From Trichosporon coremiiforme (taxonomy: Eukaryota; Basidiomycota; Tremellomycetes; Trichosporonales; Trichosporonaceae), in the NCBI GenBank assembly GCA_039545355.1, contig BCJJ01000017.1, forward strand, positions 372,001 to 436,000: a stretch of 64,000 bases of DNA, given 5' to 3'. The notes beneath the pieces were generated by a model, which did not search any database, was not told where the DNA came from, and saw nothing but the letters and a program-made list of their open reading frames with translations. Shown here in pieces: positions 46,152 to 55,332 of the stretch (positions within the stretch are counted from its first letter, which is position 1; the number at the start of each line of letters is the position of its first letter). The position numbers and the translations under genes were made by a program.

Positions 46152-48053
46152 ATGGTTAGCTTCAAGACCGTTGTGGCGGCTGCCGCGGCGCTGCTCCCCC
46201 CTGCGCTCGCGAACGCCGACCACTTCATTCTGACCGAGGTCAACACGCTTGTGCAGGCCCGCATCGACCCGATCATCAACGGTGGCAAGGTCGGCTCTCA
46301 CGTGCACAACATCATGGGCGCGTCCAACTTTGGCACGAACCTGAAGCACCCTGACAATCTCATCGGCGGCGCCGAGTGCACGACCGTCATGGTCAACGAC
46401 GATAAGTCCAACTACTGGACTCCCACCCTGTACTACATCCACGACAACGGAACGTACGAGGCCATGCTGGCCGGTGCGCGCATCTACTACTTCCTGAAGC
46501 ACGAGAATGTCCAGGCGTGGCCGAAGGGAATGCGTATTGTCTCTGGAACCGCCATGAGCCGTGACGAGAATGCGATCCAGTCCCTCGGCGTCGACCTCAC
46601 CTGCGGCGAGACCTATGGCACGCGCCACCTCCCCAACGGCACCAGCCACGACTACTGCGACTCGATCCACGCTGGTATCTACTTCCCGTCCTGCGGATGG
46701 GCAAACCAGTCTCTCGACTCCTGGGACCACTTCTCGCACCTGACCTGGCCGATTCAGCGCGGTGGCGGCCGCGAGTGGATGGACATCAACGGCATCCACT
46801 GCCCCGACAGCCACCCGATCAAGTACCCGACCATGTTCATCCAGCACTTCTATCGCTTTGACGAGTTCCGCCCCTGGCGCAAGGGACGCAACAATGTCGT
46901 CTTCTCCAACGGTGACCTGCTCGGCACCTCGTTCCACGGCGACTTTGTCAACGGATGGAAGGACGGTGTCCTCGAGGACGTCGTGAGCCAGTGCAAGACT
47001 CCGCACGGCGTCGGCGACCAGACTGACCAGTGCGCGCCGCTGAAGAAGAGCCACAACGTCGAGGAGTCCCGCAGCTGCGCGTACCAGGGTATGATTCCCA
47101 GCGAGGACGTGGGCGTGTACCGCGCCATCGACAAGCTGCCCGGCTGCAACCCCCTGTGGCCCGTCGAGGCCGGAGACGAGAAGCCCAAGTGCGACGGCGC
47201 CGCCACGCCCGGCTTCGTCAAGCCCAACGTCGCCTTCAAGCAGGGTTTCCTGAACCGCATCCCGCTGTACCTGCCCAACATGGTGCCCGAGAGCCTGAGC
47301 TTCAACTGGCGCAACTGGGAGGCGGGCACGTGGGGCTCCCTCTTCGGCAACAAGGACAGCATCCAGAAGCCCGACTCGCAGGCCGCGCAGACCGAGTCGC
47401 CCAACGATGCCGTCGCCGGAAGCCAGCTCAACGCTGGTGCCGTCTTCGACCAGGAACAGCCCCTCGACGCCCCCGTCATCATGGAGCAGCAGTACGCCAC
47501 CTTCCCTGCCGACGTCACCGGCACCCCTGTCGTCACGTACAAGGGCATTCCGGGCAACGTCGACATTCTTGGCAACCCCATCGACCCCAAGGAGACTGGC
47601 GCTCCCGATCTCAACGCGGGCGACAAGCAGAAGGCCAACGCTAAGCCCACTGCGGCCCCCGGCGTCCAGTTCACGCAGCAGGACAACGAGATCGCTCAAA
47701 ACGGCTCGGCCTCGGGCTCGGTTGCCTCGTCTGGCTCCGTCGCTTCGTCGGCTACCTCTTCCTTCGCCGCCAAGCCGACGCCGGACGAGAATGCCTCCTG
47801 GCTCGACGTCCCCGAGGAGGAGGAGAAGCCCGCTTCATCTGCTGCCACCTCCGCGACTTCTTCCGCCACCGCCTCCTCTGCCGCCTCGGCCGCTACTTCC
47901 GGCTCCATTGCCTCCTCCGCGTCGGCTGCCCCGACCTCCGACGCCAAGCCCAAGCTCGGCAAGCACGGCAAGAAGTGCCGTCCCAAGGGACACAAGAAGA
48001 CGCGCCGGAGCAGGGGCCACACGCTGCGTCAGGCCCGTCGCGGCTTCCACTGA
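46152..48053 (+). CDS. Secreted DUF1996 protein with Ser/Ala linker and basic tail
   Basis: A single-exon frame of 633 residues. A clear signal peptide (VVAAAAALLPPALANA) ends near residue 21. The DUF1996 domain fills ~22-340: HFILTEVNTLVQARIDPI, then GSHVHNIMGASNF, YYIHDNGTYEAMLAG, AGIYFPSCGW and HCPDSHPIKYP, with His- and Cys-rich patches typical of the family. From ~520 a low-complexity Ser/Ala/Thr stretch resembles an O-glycosylated linker, and the C-terminus is unusually basic (KHGKKCRPKGHKKTRRSRG). Family members are secreted fungal proteins of unknown biochemical role, often near cell-wall or stress functions. Strongly biased codons (GTC, AAG, GAC preferred) and the pyrimidine-rich leader suggest high expression. 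No membrane anchor is evident. Confidence 0.88.
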   Translation: MVSFKTVVAAAAALLPPALANADHFILTEVNTLVQARIDPIINGGKVGSHVHNIMGASNFGTNLKHPDNLIGGAECTTVMVNDDKSNYWTPTLYYIHDNGTYEAMLAGARIYYFLKHENVQAWPKGMRIVSGTAMSRDENAIQSLGVDLTCGETYGTRHLPNGTSHDYCDSIHAGIYFPSCGWANQSLDSWDHFSHLTWPIQRGGGREWMDINGIHCPDSHPIKYPTMFIQHFYRFDEFRPWRKGRNNVVFSNGDLLGTSFHGDFVNGWKDGVLEDVVSQCKTPHGVGDQTDQCAPLKKSHNVEESRSCAYQGMIPSEDVGVYRAIDKLPGCNPLWPVEAGDEKPKCDGAATPGFVKPNVAFKQGFLNRIPLYLPNMVPESLSFNWRNWEAGTWGSLFGNKDSIQKPDSQAAQTESPNDAVAGSQLNAGAVFDQEQPLDAPVIMEQQYATFPADVTGTPVVTYKGIPGNVDILGNPIDPKETGAPDLNAGDKQKANAKPTAAPGVQFTQQDNEIAQNGSASGSVASSGSVASSATSSFAAKPTPDENASWLDVPEEEEKPASSAATSATSSATASSAASAATSGSIASSASAAPTSDAKPKLGKHGKKCRPKGHKKTRRSRGHTLRQARRGFH

Positions 48054-48692
48054 TCGTCTACAGGGAAGGGAGAGGGGCTGTGCCTCGCCCCATCAGTTTA
48101 AGTTTTCCTCTAGTCTCCTCTAGTCCAGCTAGTCCATCTAGTCCAGCTAGTTCATGCAAGCCATGTTGTGACATGTATCGGTAACGTTTACACCTTTGAC
48201 ACTGGTCCTCGACCATTGAGCAACCAAGTCAACTTGAGGGCGATAGTGGGACAGTGGGGTGTTGAGATAGTGGCTGGAGCTTATCGGCGCCTCGTTTCGA
48301 TGTCTGAGCCACGGTGAATGCTCGATCTGGCACTGATCGCGATCACATTCGGGTCGGAGGCGGTATCGAGATCCAATGTCTTGCTACGGTCCGCGAGCGG
48401 GTTGGGTCAGACCGTCACTCCGCGTGCACTCCGCGTGAGCGGCCATGTCCTGGATGTTCTGGGGTGACCGCCGCCCATGTCAGTGTTTACGACCAGCACA
48501 CAACCACAACATACCTCAGCCGGTGTCTGACACTCCACTTTTCACCACTCGTCTCCATCCTGGATCCGTCCTGAACGCAGCTGCACCGTGCCCTAACCTC
48601 CAGCAACCCTCTGACATGCATGACCTTGCGATTTTCGCAAAATTATGACTGGCAGGCCACACCTATTCGATTTCGAAACTAGCCACCAATAA
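48054..48692. other. Intergenic region before the tRNA-Ser array
   Basis: The DUF1996 3' flank begins with short CTAGTCC-type repeats at about 48110-48150. Nothing else was recognised. Confidence 0.4.
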
Positions 48693-48799
48693 GGCGTTGT
48701 GGCGGAGTGGTTAACGCGGTTGACTCGAATGGTCTCCTTCGGGAGGGATTCAGGAATCAACTTCCTTCGGGAGCGCATGTTCGAATCATGTCAACGTCG
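48693..48799 (+). tRNA. tRNA-Ser (CGA), 26-nt intron
   Basis: The acceptor GGCGTTG pairs with CAACGTC, discriminator G. Anticodon stem GTTGA/TCAAC, loop CT-CGA-A then intron 48730..48755, then A. A short TCC/GGA variable arm marks a type II tRNA. T arm GCATG-TTCGAAT-CATGT. A TTTT terminator follows at about 48805. Reads the UCG codon. Confidence 0.95.
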
Positions 48800-49162
48800 T
48801 AAATCTTTTGCCATCATGGGTCCCCTTTTTTTTTGGCCCCGTTGCAGGTTTGAAGGAGAGGAGAATGATGTGGACACAGGTGTTGGATGCATTGGAGATC
48901 TGGAGCGGAGGAGTTGAAGGTTGTGAAAGGTGATGGGGCGTTGTGGTGGGGCGCAACACGGCGCAAGTGAGGGAGGGCTGCTGGACCGCACGGCCGTCGT
49001 CCATCGAAAAAACAGCATGGTATGTTCTCCGGGCCGTATGCATAATTTATACTGCTATCGTTTATGCATGCGAAGAAGCGACTAGAGTAGGACTGCAAGG
49101 TTGGAGTGTCGGGTGGGTAGAGGGCAGTGGCCAGTGGACGGGGCCGGAGTTCAAGTTGCGTA

Positions 49163-49189
49163 GAGCATGTTCGACACATGTCAACGTCG
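49163..49189 (+). pseudogene. tRNA-Ser 3'-end relic 1
   Basis: T stem, T loop (TTCGACA) and acceptor 3' strand CAACGTCG identical or nearly identical to tRNA-Ser(CGA), preceded by GAG as in the variable arm. No D or anticodon arm lies upstream. Confidence 0.8.
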
Positions 49190-49338
49190 TCTTGTCTGTC
49201 CTCTCGATTTCACACGCTGGCTCCCCATGACTGAAGAACGAGGGGGATGCAGCAGAGATGTGTGTAGGCTATGGTGGACGCAATCGTGCATGCATCAGCA
49301 CTGGGGCAAGGCGAGGCGGACAGAGCGACCCGCCCTGC

Positions 49339-49365
49339 GAGCATGTTCAAATCATGTCACTGTCG
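49339..49365 (+). pseudogene. tRNA-Ser 3'-end relic 2
   Basis: The T-arm region reads GCATGTTCAAATCATGTC, then ACTGTCG. Compared with the intact genes there are changes in the T loop (G to A) and the acceptor strand. No 5' half is present. Confidence 0.7.
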
Positions 49366-49386
49366 CGACTGAGCGAGTCGCTCGTA

Positions 49387-49412
49387 GAGCATGTTCGAAT
49401 CTTGTAACATCG
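49387..49412 (+). pseudogene. tRNA-Ser 3'-end relic 3
   Basis: GCATG-TTCGAAT followed by CTTGTAACATCG: an intact T loop with a mutated T stem and one base lost before the acceptor strand. The five bases before it (CGTAG) match those before relic 1. Confidence 0.75.
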
Positions 49413-49442
49413 TACTGCCCGTTCAGGAGGGTGCAGGGCACA

Positions 49443-49467
49443 GGATGTTCAAATCACTTCAACATCG
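49443..49467 (+). pseudogene. tRNA-Ser 3'-end relic 4
   Basis: GATGTTCAAATCACTTCAAC, then ATCG: acceptor strand CAACATC as in tRNA-Ser(AGA), with a damaged T arm. No 5' half is present. Confidence 0.65.
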
Positions 49468-50312
49468 CATGCCACCTTTTGACTTCGGTTTGAAGAAATT
49501 ATGACCCCTCGGACAGACAACTACATGCATGACACGCCATCTAGGGCGCGTTCGAAAAGCGCGTAGTGTGGCCGGCATAAGAGGACAGAGACTGTGGGAT
49601 CCGAAGACTTTCCAGTGTCTAGGGAGTGGAGCACCAGCACCTACAGTAGAGGATGATGCAGTTTGTCATGATAGGAGGAGGGAGGGCGTCGAGCTGGGGC
49701 AGATTAAAGACAGAGGCGGGAGTCCGCATCGTTGCGAACTTGAAGGCTGACTGCGTGTCGGAGGTTGTGAAGCGAGATCGAGAGGTGGGATGAGGCTCTC
49801 CGACCCTTCTGCGGTGGCTTACGTAGTCGCTGGACACTCTCGATACCATGGCTCCGAAAACAACCAGTGAGCCTGTTCTCCTGGCACTGTCAGCCTGTTA
49901 TTGGGCAGGCTATGCGACTCGCTGGCATGGCATGCGCAGGCTCGACCACGGCGCCCTTCGTAGCCACGGGGAGTTGAATCCTGGTCGCGACAACGAGAAC
50001 CTATTGACCTCTGCTCTGTTCCAAATATTCCGTTGTCCACCATCAAGGTAACGCCTGATCTCTCCGTGAACAAGTCTGAAAAGGGTGCAGAGCTCAGACA
50101 GCCCGATGGCGGAAGCACGGCGACTTCTGTCTCACCCTATTTTACGTCACTCCGACTGACCTCACAGCCCTCCGTTCTACTTCTAGATTACCGTATCACT
50201 CCGCCATGCGTACCAGCCTCTATCTTGCAATAGCAACGTGCTGACAGCAGTGCAATGAGGGCTCCGCTGGGCTCGACCGCGCGCTCGGCGCCGCCTCCAG
50301 CGAAATAACCCA

Positions 50313-50428
50313 GGTGCTGTGGCGGAGTGGTTAACGCGATTGACTAGAATCTAGTTCTTCTCTCGTAAAGAGAAGATTGGGTCGATCAATTTCCTTCGGG
50401 AGCACATGTTCGAATCATGTCAGCATCG
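50313..50428 (+). tRNA. tRNA-Ser (AGA), 35-nt intron
   Basis: Acceptor GGTGCTG with CAGCATC, discriminator G. Anticodon stem ATTGA/TCAAT, loop CT-AGA-A, intron 50350..50384. T arm ACATG-TTCGAAT-CATGT. A TTTTT terminator follows directly. With inosine at the first anticodon position it reads UCU, UCC and UCA. Confidence 0.95.
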
Positions 50429-50883
50429 TTTTTAGCTGTTTGCAGTCCTTGTCAGAGCTCGGAGACGGCCTAGGAGATGGACCAGAGAGGAACAGACGAC
50501 TCGGTTTGGTGCCGATGGAGACCAGGAGGACGTTGTTGCGGAGTCTTACCGGCCGGAAACGTTATCGGCGTATCTTTCTCCGGGACAGCCCCTGGTCGAT
50601 GGGAGGCTCTAGCCTTGGCTGGTGCCCAGGGAATGATACAGCGACCTCGTCGGGCGCCGGCATGTGACCCTCGGAATCTGATGCGGAGCGATGTCGGCTG
50701 CCACACTACTGCACCCACGGAGCAACCCTTCTGCCCTCGGACGCGTGCCCCGCCTTTCCACCCAATGATCCCTTACTGCCCTCACCCGGCCAACGATGCA
50801 GTCCCTGTTTTGTTCTGGAGCATGTAGACGCCGATGCAGCACTCGGCGCTGCCCCGATCCTGGATTTCAGCGTATCACGCTCG

Positions 50884-50992
50884 GGTGTTGTGGCGGAGTG
50901 GTTAACGCGATTGACTAGAATCTGAAGCCTTCAGAAGGAGGCGATTCCATCAATTTCCTTCGGGAGCACATGTTCGAATCATGTCAACATCG
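50884..50992 (+). tRNA. tRNA-Ser (AGA), 28-nt intron
   Basis: Acceptor GGTGTTG with CAACATC. Anticodon stem ATTGA/TCAAT, intron 50921..50948. Same body as the other AGA copies; TTTT follows at 50995. Confidence 0.95.
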
Positions 50993-51398
50993 GCTTTTGC
51001 TCCTTGTGCGTGCTCAATAGGGTGTAGAAGGGTTGGGAAGGGCCTGGGGTGCGTGGAGGGTCAGAGGATGAGTGGGGAGTCGCCATGCGAAGATGTGAGG
51101 AGACGTTGTGGCACATAGCAGCCAATCACATGTGAAACGAGCTTTCTGCAGAACTGTGATGGCTGCAGCAAAGGCATAGGGGATGCTACTGGCCACGTAG
51201 GGTTCACGAACGCAACCTGGGAAAGTTGTGGCGGCCGCTTCACCACCTTCCGGGCCGGTGCTCTCCCACCCCCACCCAGCGACCAAGCTGAGGACTGTTC
51301 TCTGCCGCTTCTCGGAGTCGGTATAAGCCTCCTCACCGCCATACACACAACAAACTGTCAGTGCAGCGCACTCTGTGGCCTTCAGGAGCTTCTCTTCA

Positions 51399-51503
51399 GG
51401 TGTTGTGGCGGAGTGGTTAACGCGATTGACTAGAACTCGAAGCCTCTTCAGGCGGTTCCATCAATTTCCTTCGGGAGCACATGTTCGAATCATGTCAACA
51501 TCG
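51399..51503 (+). tRNA. tRNA-Ser (AGA), 24-nt intron
   Basis: Acceptor GGTGTTG with CAACATC, anticodon AGA, intron 51436..51459, TTTT terminator at 51505. Confidence 0.95.
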
Positions 51504-51838
51504 GTTTTAGGCCTCTGGTTGCTTCCCAGCGTGTTCTGTCCACTTGAGACGGAGTCGGGAAGCGGTTCTGGGGTACGGGAGCCCGTCCGGGCCGAAGGAG
51601 GGGCCCTATACCCAGGACTGGCTGGTAACTGTACGCGTAAGTCAATCCGTTTGGTGGGATTCGAGCGGCTGTGCAGGCTTTCGTATCTTACTGAGAGCCG
51701 AAGGCGTCGATGCAATGGATCCAATGATATCCTCCGGCTCTCGTCGCTCTCATCGCTTCCACTCCAATCTTGGACAACTTTTGCCTCACCGACCACGCCG
51801 CCAGTTACACTCAGCTCCTCGACGGTGAGGGCGTGATT

Positions 51839-51955
51839 GGCGTTGTGGCGGAGTGGTTAACGCGGTTGACTCGAATGGTCTTTGGCTCTCAGGAGCCCGA
51901 GAGGTTCAGATATCAACTTCCTTCGGGAGCGCATGTTCGAATCATGTCAACGTCG
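51839..51955 (+). tRNA. tRNA-Ser (CGA), 36-nt intron
   Basis: Acceptor GGCGTTG with CAACGTC, anticodon stem GTTGA/TCAAC, anticodon CGA, intron 51876..51911, followed directly by TTTTT. Confidence 0.95.
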
Positions 51956-52402
51956 TTTTTGGCTTCTTCGGGGGCTTGCGTGACACCAGAGACCCGTAAG
52001 CTTGAGGAGAGAGTGCACCTGCGGCTATGGGAGGAAGAAGAGTGGGAACTCTCGAAACCGACTGGGCCAGGTGTTTCGGCGGTGATGAAGGACCCTTCTG
52101 GGGGCACCGCCTACTACTGGCGCTTTCCCGTGACTCTCAGAATGGCCGGAAGACGGAGGACAGAGAAGCAGGAGGGTGTGGTGAGAGAAGAGGTGGATTC
52201 TCTCAAAATTGCTGCGCCCGCCACAGCGTCAATCCGAGATCACATTAGCAATCCCCTCAAGGTCGCCTTCGCCACGATGGCCAGTTTAGACGGCGCTCCT
52301 CTGTCCTTCTCCCTGCCCCATTTGGAACAGGCTCTGCTACTTCTCAGCGCTGTCGCCCGGGCCTATCGTACTCGTTCCAGGACCGCAGAGCCGGACAGGA
52401 GC

Positions 52403-52515
52403 GGCGTTGTGGCGGAGTGGTTAACGCGGTTGACTCGAATGGTTTCTCTGGCAACAGAGAAGGGTTCTTCTATCAACTTCCTTCGGGAGCACATGTTCGA
52501 ATCATGTCAACGTCG
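52403..52515 (+). tRNA. tRNA-Ser (CGA), 32-nt intron
   Basis: Acceptor GGCGTTG with CAACGTC, anticodon CGA, intron 52440..52471 containing a TTCTCTG/CAGAGAA hairpin, TTTTT terminator. The T stem has the AGA-type ACATG form. Confidence 0.95.
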
Positions 52516-52921
52516 GTTTTTGGCACCCCGGCGTCTCTCTGCGTTGCCAGATGCACGCGGATGTCAATGTGAACGTCCCACGACACCGAGGAGCAGATGT
52601 GAAGGCGGTCAAGGCTCCCGGAACACTGGGCTACCCAACGGATGAACGAACAGGCACCGTGCCGTTGTCGGCTCCTATAGCCTGCACGAGCAGCTCTAGG
52701 AGGTGAGCGAGTTCAAGGGATGCGAATTGGAGCCCTCGCGGCATGGTGAGATACGCGATGACACCAGCCGGTCGCCCACCCTTTCACTTCTTTTCAACCA
52801 TCCCTCAAACTAATCACGCCCGCTGTGGTGCCCCTTTGCAAGCTCTACCCTCCGTGGTTCTCACCGCGGTCCCACACACCCAGCCACATACGTTCGGCGG
52901 TCTCCAGTCGCTGACGTAATC

Positions 52922-53031
52922 GGCGTTGTGGCGGAGTGGTTAACGCGGTTGACTCGAACGGTCTCTCACATCGAGAGGGGTTCTGCAATCAACTTCCTTC
53001 GGGAGCGCATGTTCGAATCATGTCAACGTCG
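52922..53031 (+). tRNA. tRNA-Ser (CGA), 29-nt intron
   Basis: Acceptor GGCGTTG with CAACGTC, anticodon CGA, intron 52959..52987 with a CTCTC/GAGAG hairpin, TTTTT at 53034. Confidence 0.95.
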
Positions 53032-53275
53032 TCTTTTTGGCTTTCTGTGCTTCAGGAAACGTCCCAAACCCATCCCAGAGTGATTGCGGATGTTAAAGGA
53101 GGGATTTCGGTAAGGGTACACCAACTGAGTGAACATCGGATGCTGCCGAGGCGAAATCGTTGCATGTCGTGCCTGTCCTCTTCCCAGTGCAGCGCTCCCC
53201 ATCTCCGCGAGCTCCAACGCCGCCGCCGCGTGCGCGGCGCCGCCACCACCGCGCGACGGGAAGGCTTTCATATCT

Positions 53276-53356
53276 GGTGTTGTGGCGGAGTGGTTAACGC
53301 GATTGACTAGAAATCAATTTCCTTCGGGAGCACATGTTCGAATCATGTCAACATCG
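53276..53356 (+). tRNA. tRNA-Ser (AGA), intronless
   Basis: An exactly 81-nt gene with a contiguous 7-nt anticodon loop CTAGAAA between ATTGA and TCAAT. Acceptor GGTGTTG with CAACATC, followed by TTTTT. It is the only array member with no intron. Confidence 0.95.
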
Positions 53357-53800
53357 TTTTTGCTGCTCTTCTGGGCTGCTTGGGAGCCGGGTGGCTTGCG
53401 GAAGGTTGTCGGCTGGTCAGGGAAGACGGAGCTTGGACAAATGAGGTGTAGGGGAGGGGTAGCGGGCGAGTGGAGTCTGCAGCTCTCTGTACTAGGACAG
53501 GAGGTGGGTGAACTCCTCAAGACGAATATCTGGCATTCTCACTCCTGCGAGGTCCCGGTAAACGATGGTAAACGATAACGCAGTGGACTTAAGGCCATCA
53601 ATGCGCGTGTACGGAAAATGGCGAATATTCAGATGAGTGCCACACATCACCCCACTGTACCAACACACAGCCCGCGCCCCCCTCCATCTTGCCTTTCACC
53701 CAACGTCCTCAATCCACCCTACTGCTCTCTCCGCGATTCTTCCACACTTCCCCAACTCATCCATCGCCCAACTCTACACACATCAGCCAGCCAAAAAAGA

Positions 53801-53894
53801 CGATGCTGACATGATTCAAACATGTGCTCCCGAAGGAAATTGATCGAACTGTTCAAGTTCTAGTCAATCGCGTTAACCACTCCGCCACAGCACC
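53801..53894 (-). tRNA. tRNA-Ser (AGA), 13-nt intron, T-loop variant
   Basis: On the minus strand: acceptor GGTGCTG with CAGCATC, anticodon stem ATTGA/TCAAT, anticodon AGA, 13-nt intron, then a poly-T terminator. The T loop reads TTTGAAT instead of TTCGAAT, replacing the near-invariant C56 of the B box, so transcription or folding may be weakened and the gene may be decaying. Confidence 0.8.
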
Positions 53895-54755
53895 CTGTCA
53901 GTTCCTGAGAGATGGTTGGTTACGACCCAGCCCGGCGGATTGCGATTTTTATGAGTTTCGTCGTGTTGCGCGTCGCGGGTGTATTGTGTGTGAGACAGAG
54001 GTGGCAGTCCACCTCCCCGTCATCTGCTCGACTACAGCGACGTTCGTTGGCGGCACGACCTTTGTTCGAAGGGACCTCCAGTTCGACGCACGGACGAGCC
54101 ACCATCTCCTAGATGCACAGGTGCCGCGGCTCCCAGTGGCTGTGCACAAGGTGGCGCTCGGAGCACGCGGCACACAATGCGTCTAAACGTCCCATTGTTC
54201 CTCCATCCGCTGTTCTCCGAGTTCCGGGATCCGTTGATAACGGAGTGACATGACGGAGCGTTTCAGACTAAGCGGAAACGCGGCCTTGGTTGGCAAGGTG
54301 ATGGTGGTCCGATGTCGTCGGTGTTCCGAGGGCTGCATTGTGGCGAGATAAAAATAAGTGTTCTGTATTTCATGTCGCTGATGGTCCCTCCAAGCTCTGG
54401 ACCGGGGATAGATCCCCCGTCGTCAGGACTTTGCTCGATAGTGGCAGACAAAGACGTTCACTGCGAGATCCGAGATGACGAGAACAGAGCTGCGTCGTTT
54501 CCTCGGCGACAAGCGTCGCGACCTCCGGCGTACTTCCACAAACAATGACATTCTCCTCTCACCGAGCAATGGATACCGCCGTTCTTCACACACATATCGA
54601 GCTACCTGTAGGTCTCAGCCAAAGACACAGCCCCCCGCACAGCTATATAAGCCGTTGATTGGAATGTGAAACGACCCAGATCCCCACCAATCACCAAACC
54701 TCTCTCCTCTACACATCCTAACAAAACCAACCCAAACCACCCCAACAAGCCCACA
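53895..54755. other. Intergenic region upstream of pheromone candidate 1
   Basis: No coding region is supported. The right end holds a TATA box (54644-54650) and an A/C-rich leader of about 90 nt. Confidence 0.4.
54644..54650 (+). promoter_or_regulatory. TATA box of pheromone candidate 1
   Basis: TATATAA, 106 bp before the ATG. A TTCCAATCA motif in reverse orientation follows at 54656-54664. Confidence 0.65.
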
Positions 54756-54857
54756 ATGATCGCCAAGAACGACGCCCCCACCAACGAGTTCATGACCGAG
54801 CACGGCTTCTCGGGTGAGGCCCGTCTCCCCGAGTTCTCGGCCTGCCTCATCCTCTAA
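54756..54857 (+). CDS. Lipopeptide mating-pheromone precursor candidate (CaaX CLIL)
   Basis: An intronless frame of 33 residues starting MIAKNDAPTNEF and ending ACLIL, a C-terminal CaaX box. Basidiomycete pheromone genes encode such short precursors: the Cys is prenylated, the last three residues are removed, and the N-terminal part is cut off to leave a small lipopeptide that binds a Ste3-type receptor. An E-H pair near residue 16 fits the charged processing site of many family members and would leave a 14-residue peptide, GFSGEARLPEFSAC. The final Leu would favour geranylgeranylation rather than farnesylation in the classic rule. Support comes from a TATA box, a long A/C-rich leader and a paralogue 475 bp away with the same start context. 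The ORF is too short to be safe on its own; the paired features make it credible. Confidence 0.72.
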   Translation: MIAKNDAPTNEFMTEHGFSGEARLPEFSACLIL

Positions 54858-55332
54858 TCGGCTTTCGCCTCCCTCGAGGCGCGCTTCGCTCACCTTCGCC
54901 TAATATAGGTGTTCACGGGATACATTGTAGTGAAAACCCTTATGCAGACGCAGAAGCGCATCTCGTACTCTACTCCTTGCTACTAGGAACTGGGAAGGAT
55001 GGCGCAAGTCAGTCAATGCGTCAGTGGAGAGAAGGAGGAGTGGACACACATGCATGTCAAACACCCCCCGGGGGAGACTAAACTAGGATCTGTCTGCCGG
55101 GTCGCTGAGCATCCGAGGTGGGGTAAAGGGCACGAATGGTCCACACCAGTCGAGGGAAGGGTTGAGTGAGGTGGGGGAGGAAGGAGAGAACGAAGGTCGG
55201 CTACAATAAATCGAGAAGATCTGAGATCGTACGGCCAGGGCGGCGCCAGTCACAGACCGGCAACCGGCCGGCTTCGACGAGATATTCTACGGCCGAAAAG
55301 CATTCGGCGCAGTGGCACAGCCTGCTGGCCGC
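54858..55332. other. Spacer between convergent pheromone candidates
   Basis: 475 bp between two stop codons. Shared 3' flank with no further small CaaX frame that I could find. Confidence 0.4.

Larger units (their letters stand above)
48800..50312. other. Gap between first and second tRNA-Ser
   Basis: 1.5 kb without a protein gene. Contains four 3'-end tRNA-Ser relics between 49163 and 49467, listed separately. Confidence 0.5.
48693..53894. repeat. Array of nine tRNA-Ser genes with relics
   Basis: Nine near-identical 81-nt (mature) tRNA-Ser genes, eight forward and the last one reverse, occur in 5.2 kb. From the second onward the starts are 0.35-0.57 kb apart. The bodies are almost identical but the flanks and introns are not, so this is not a simple recent tandem duplication of a long unit. 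Four 3'-end relics lie between the first and second genes. No protein gene is supported inside the array. Confidence 0.9.

Noticed and set aside
46143..47699. A 518-codon open frame antisense to the DUF1996 gene
   Set aside because: Same cause: strong codon bias of the sense gene. Low-complexity translation with no homology and no promoter signal.
48693..53894. Short protein frames reading through tRNA-Ser genes (for example those containing VAEWLTRLTR)
   Set aside because: They are translations of the repeated tRNA sequence, which explains why the same peptide recurs at every array member.
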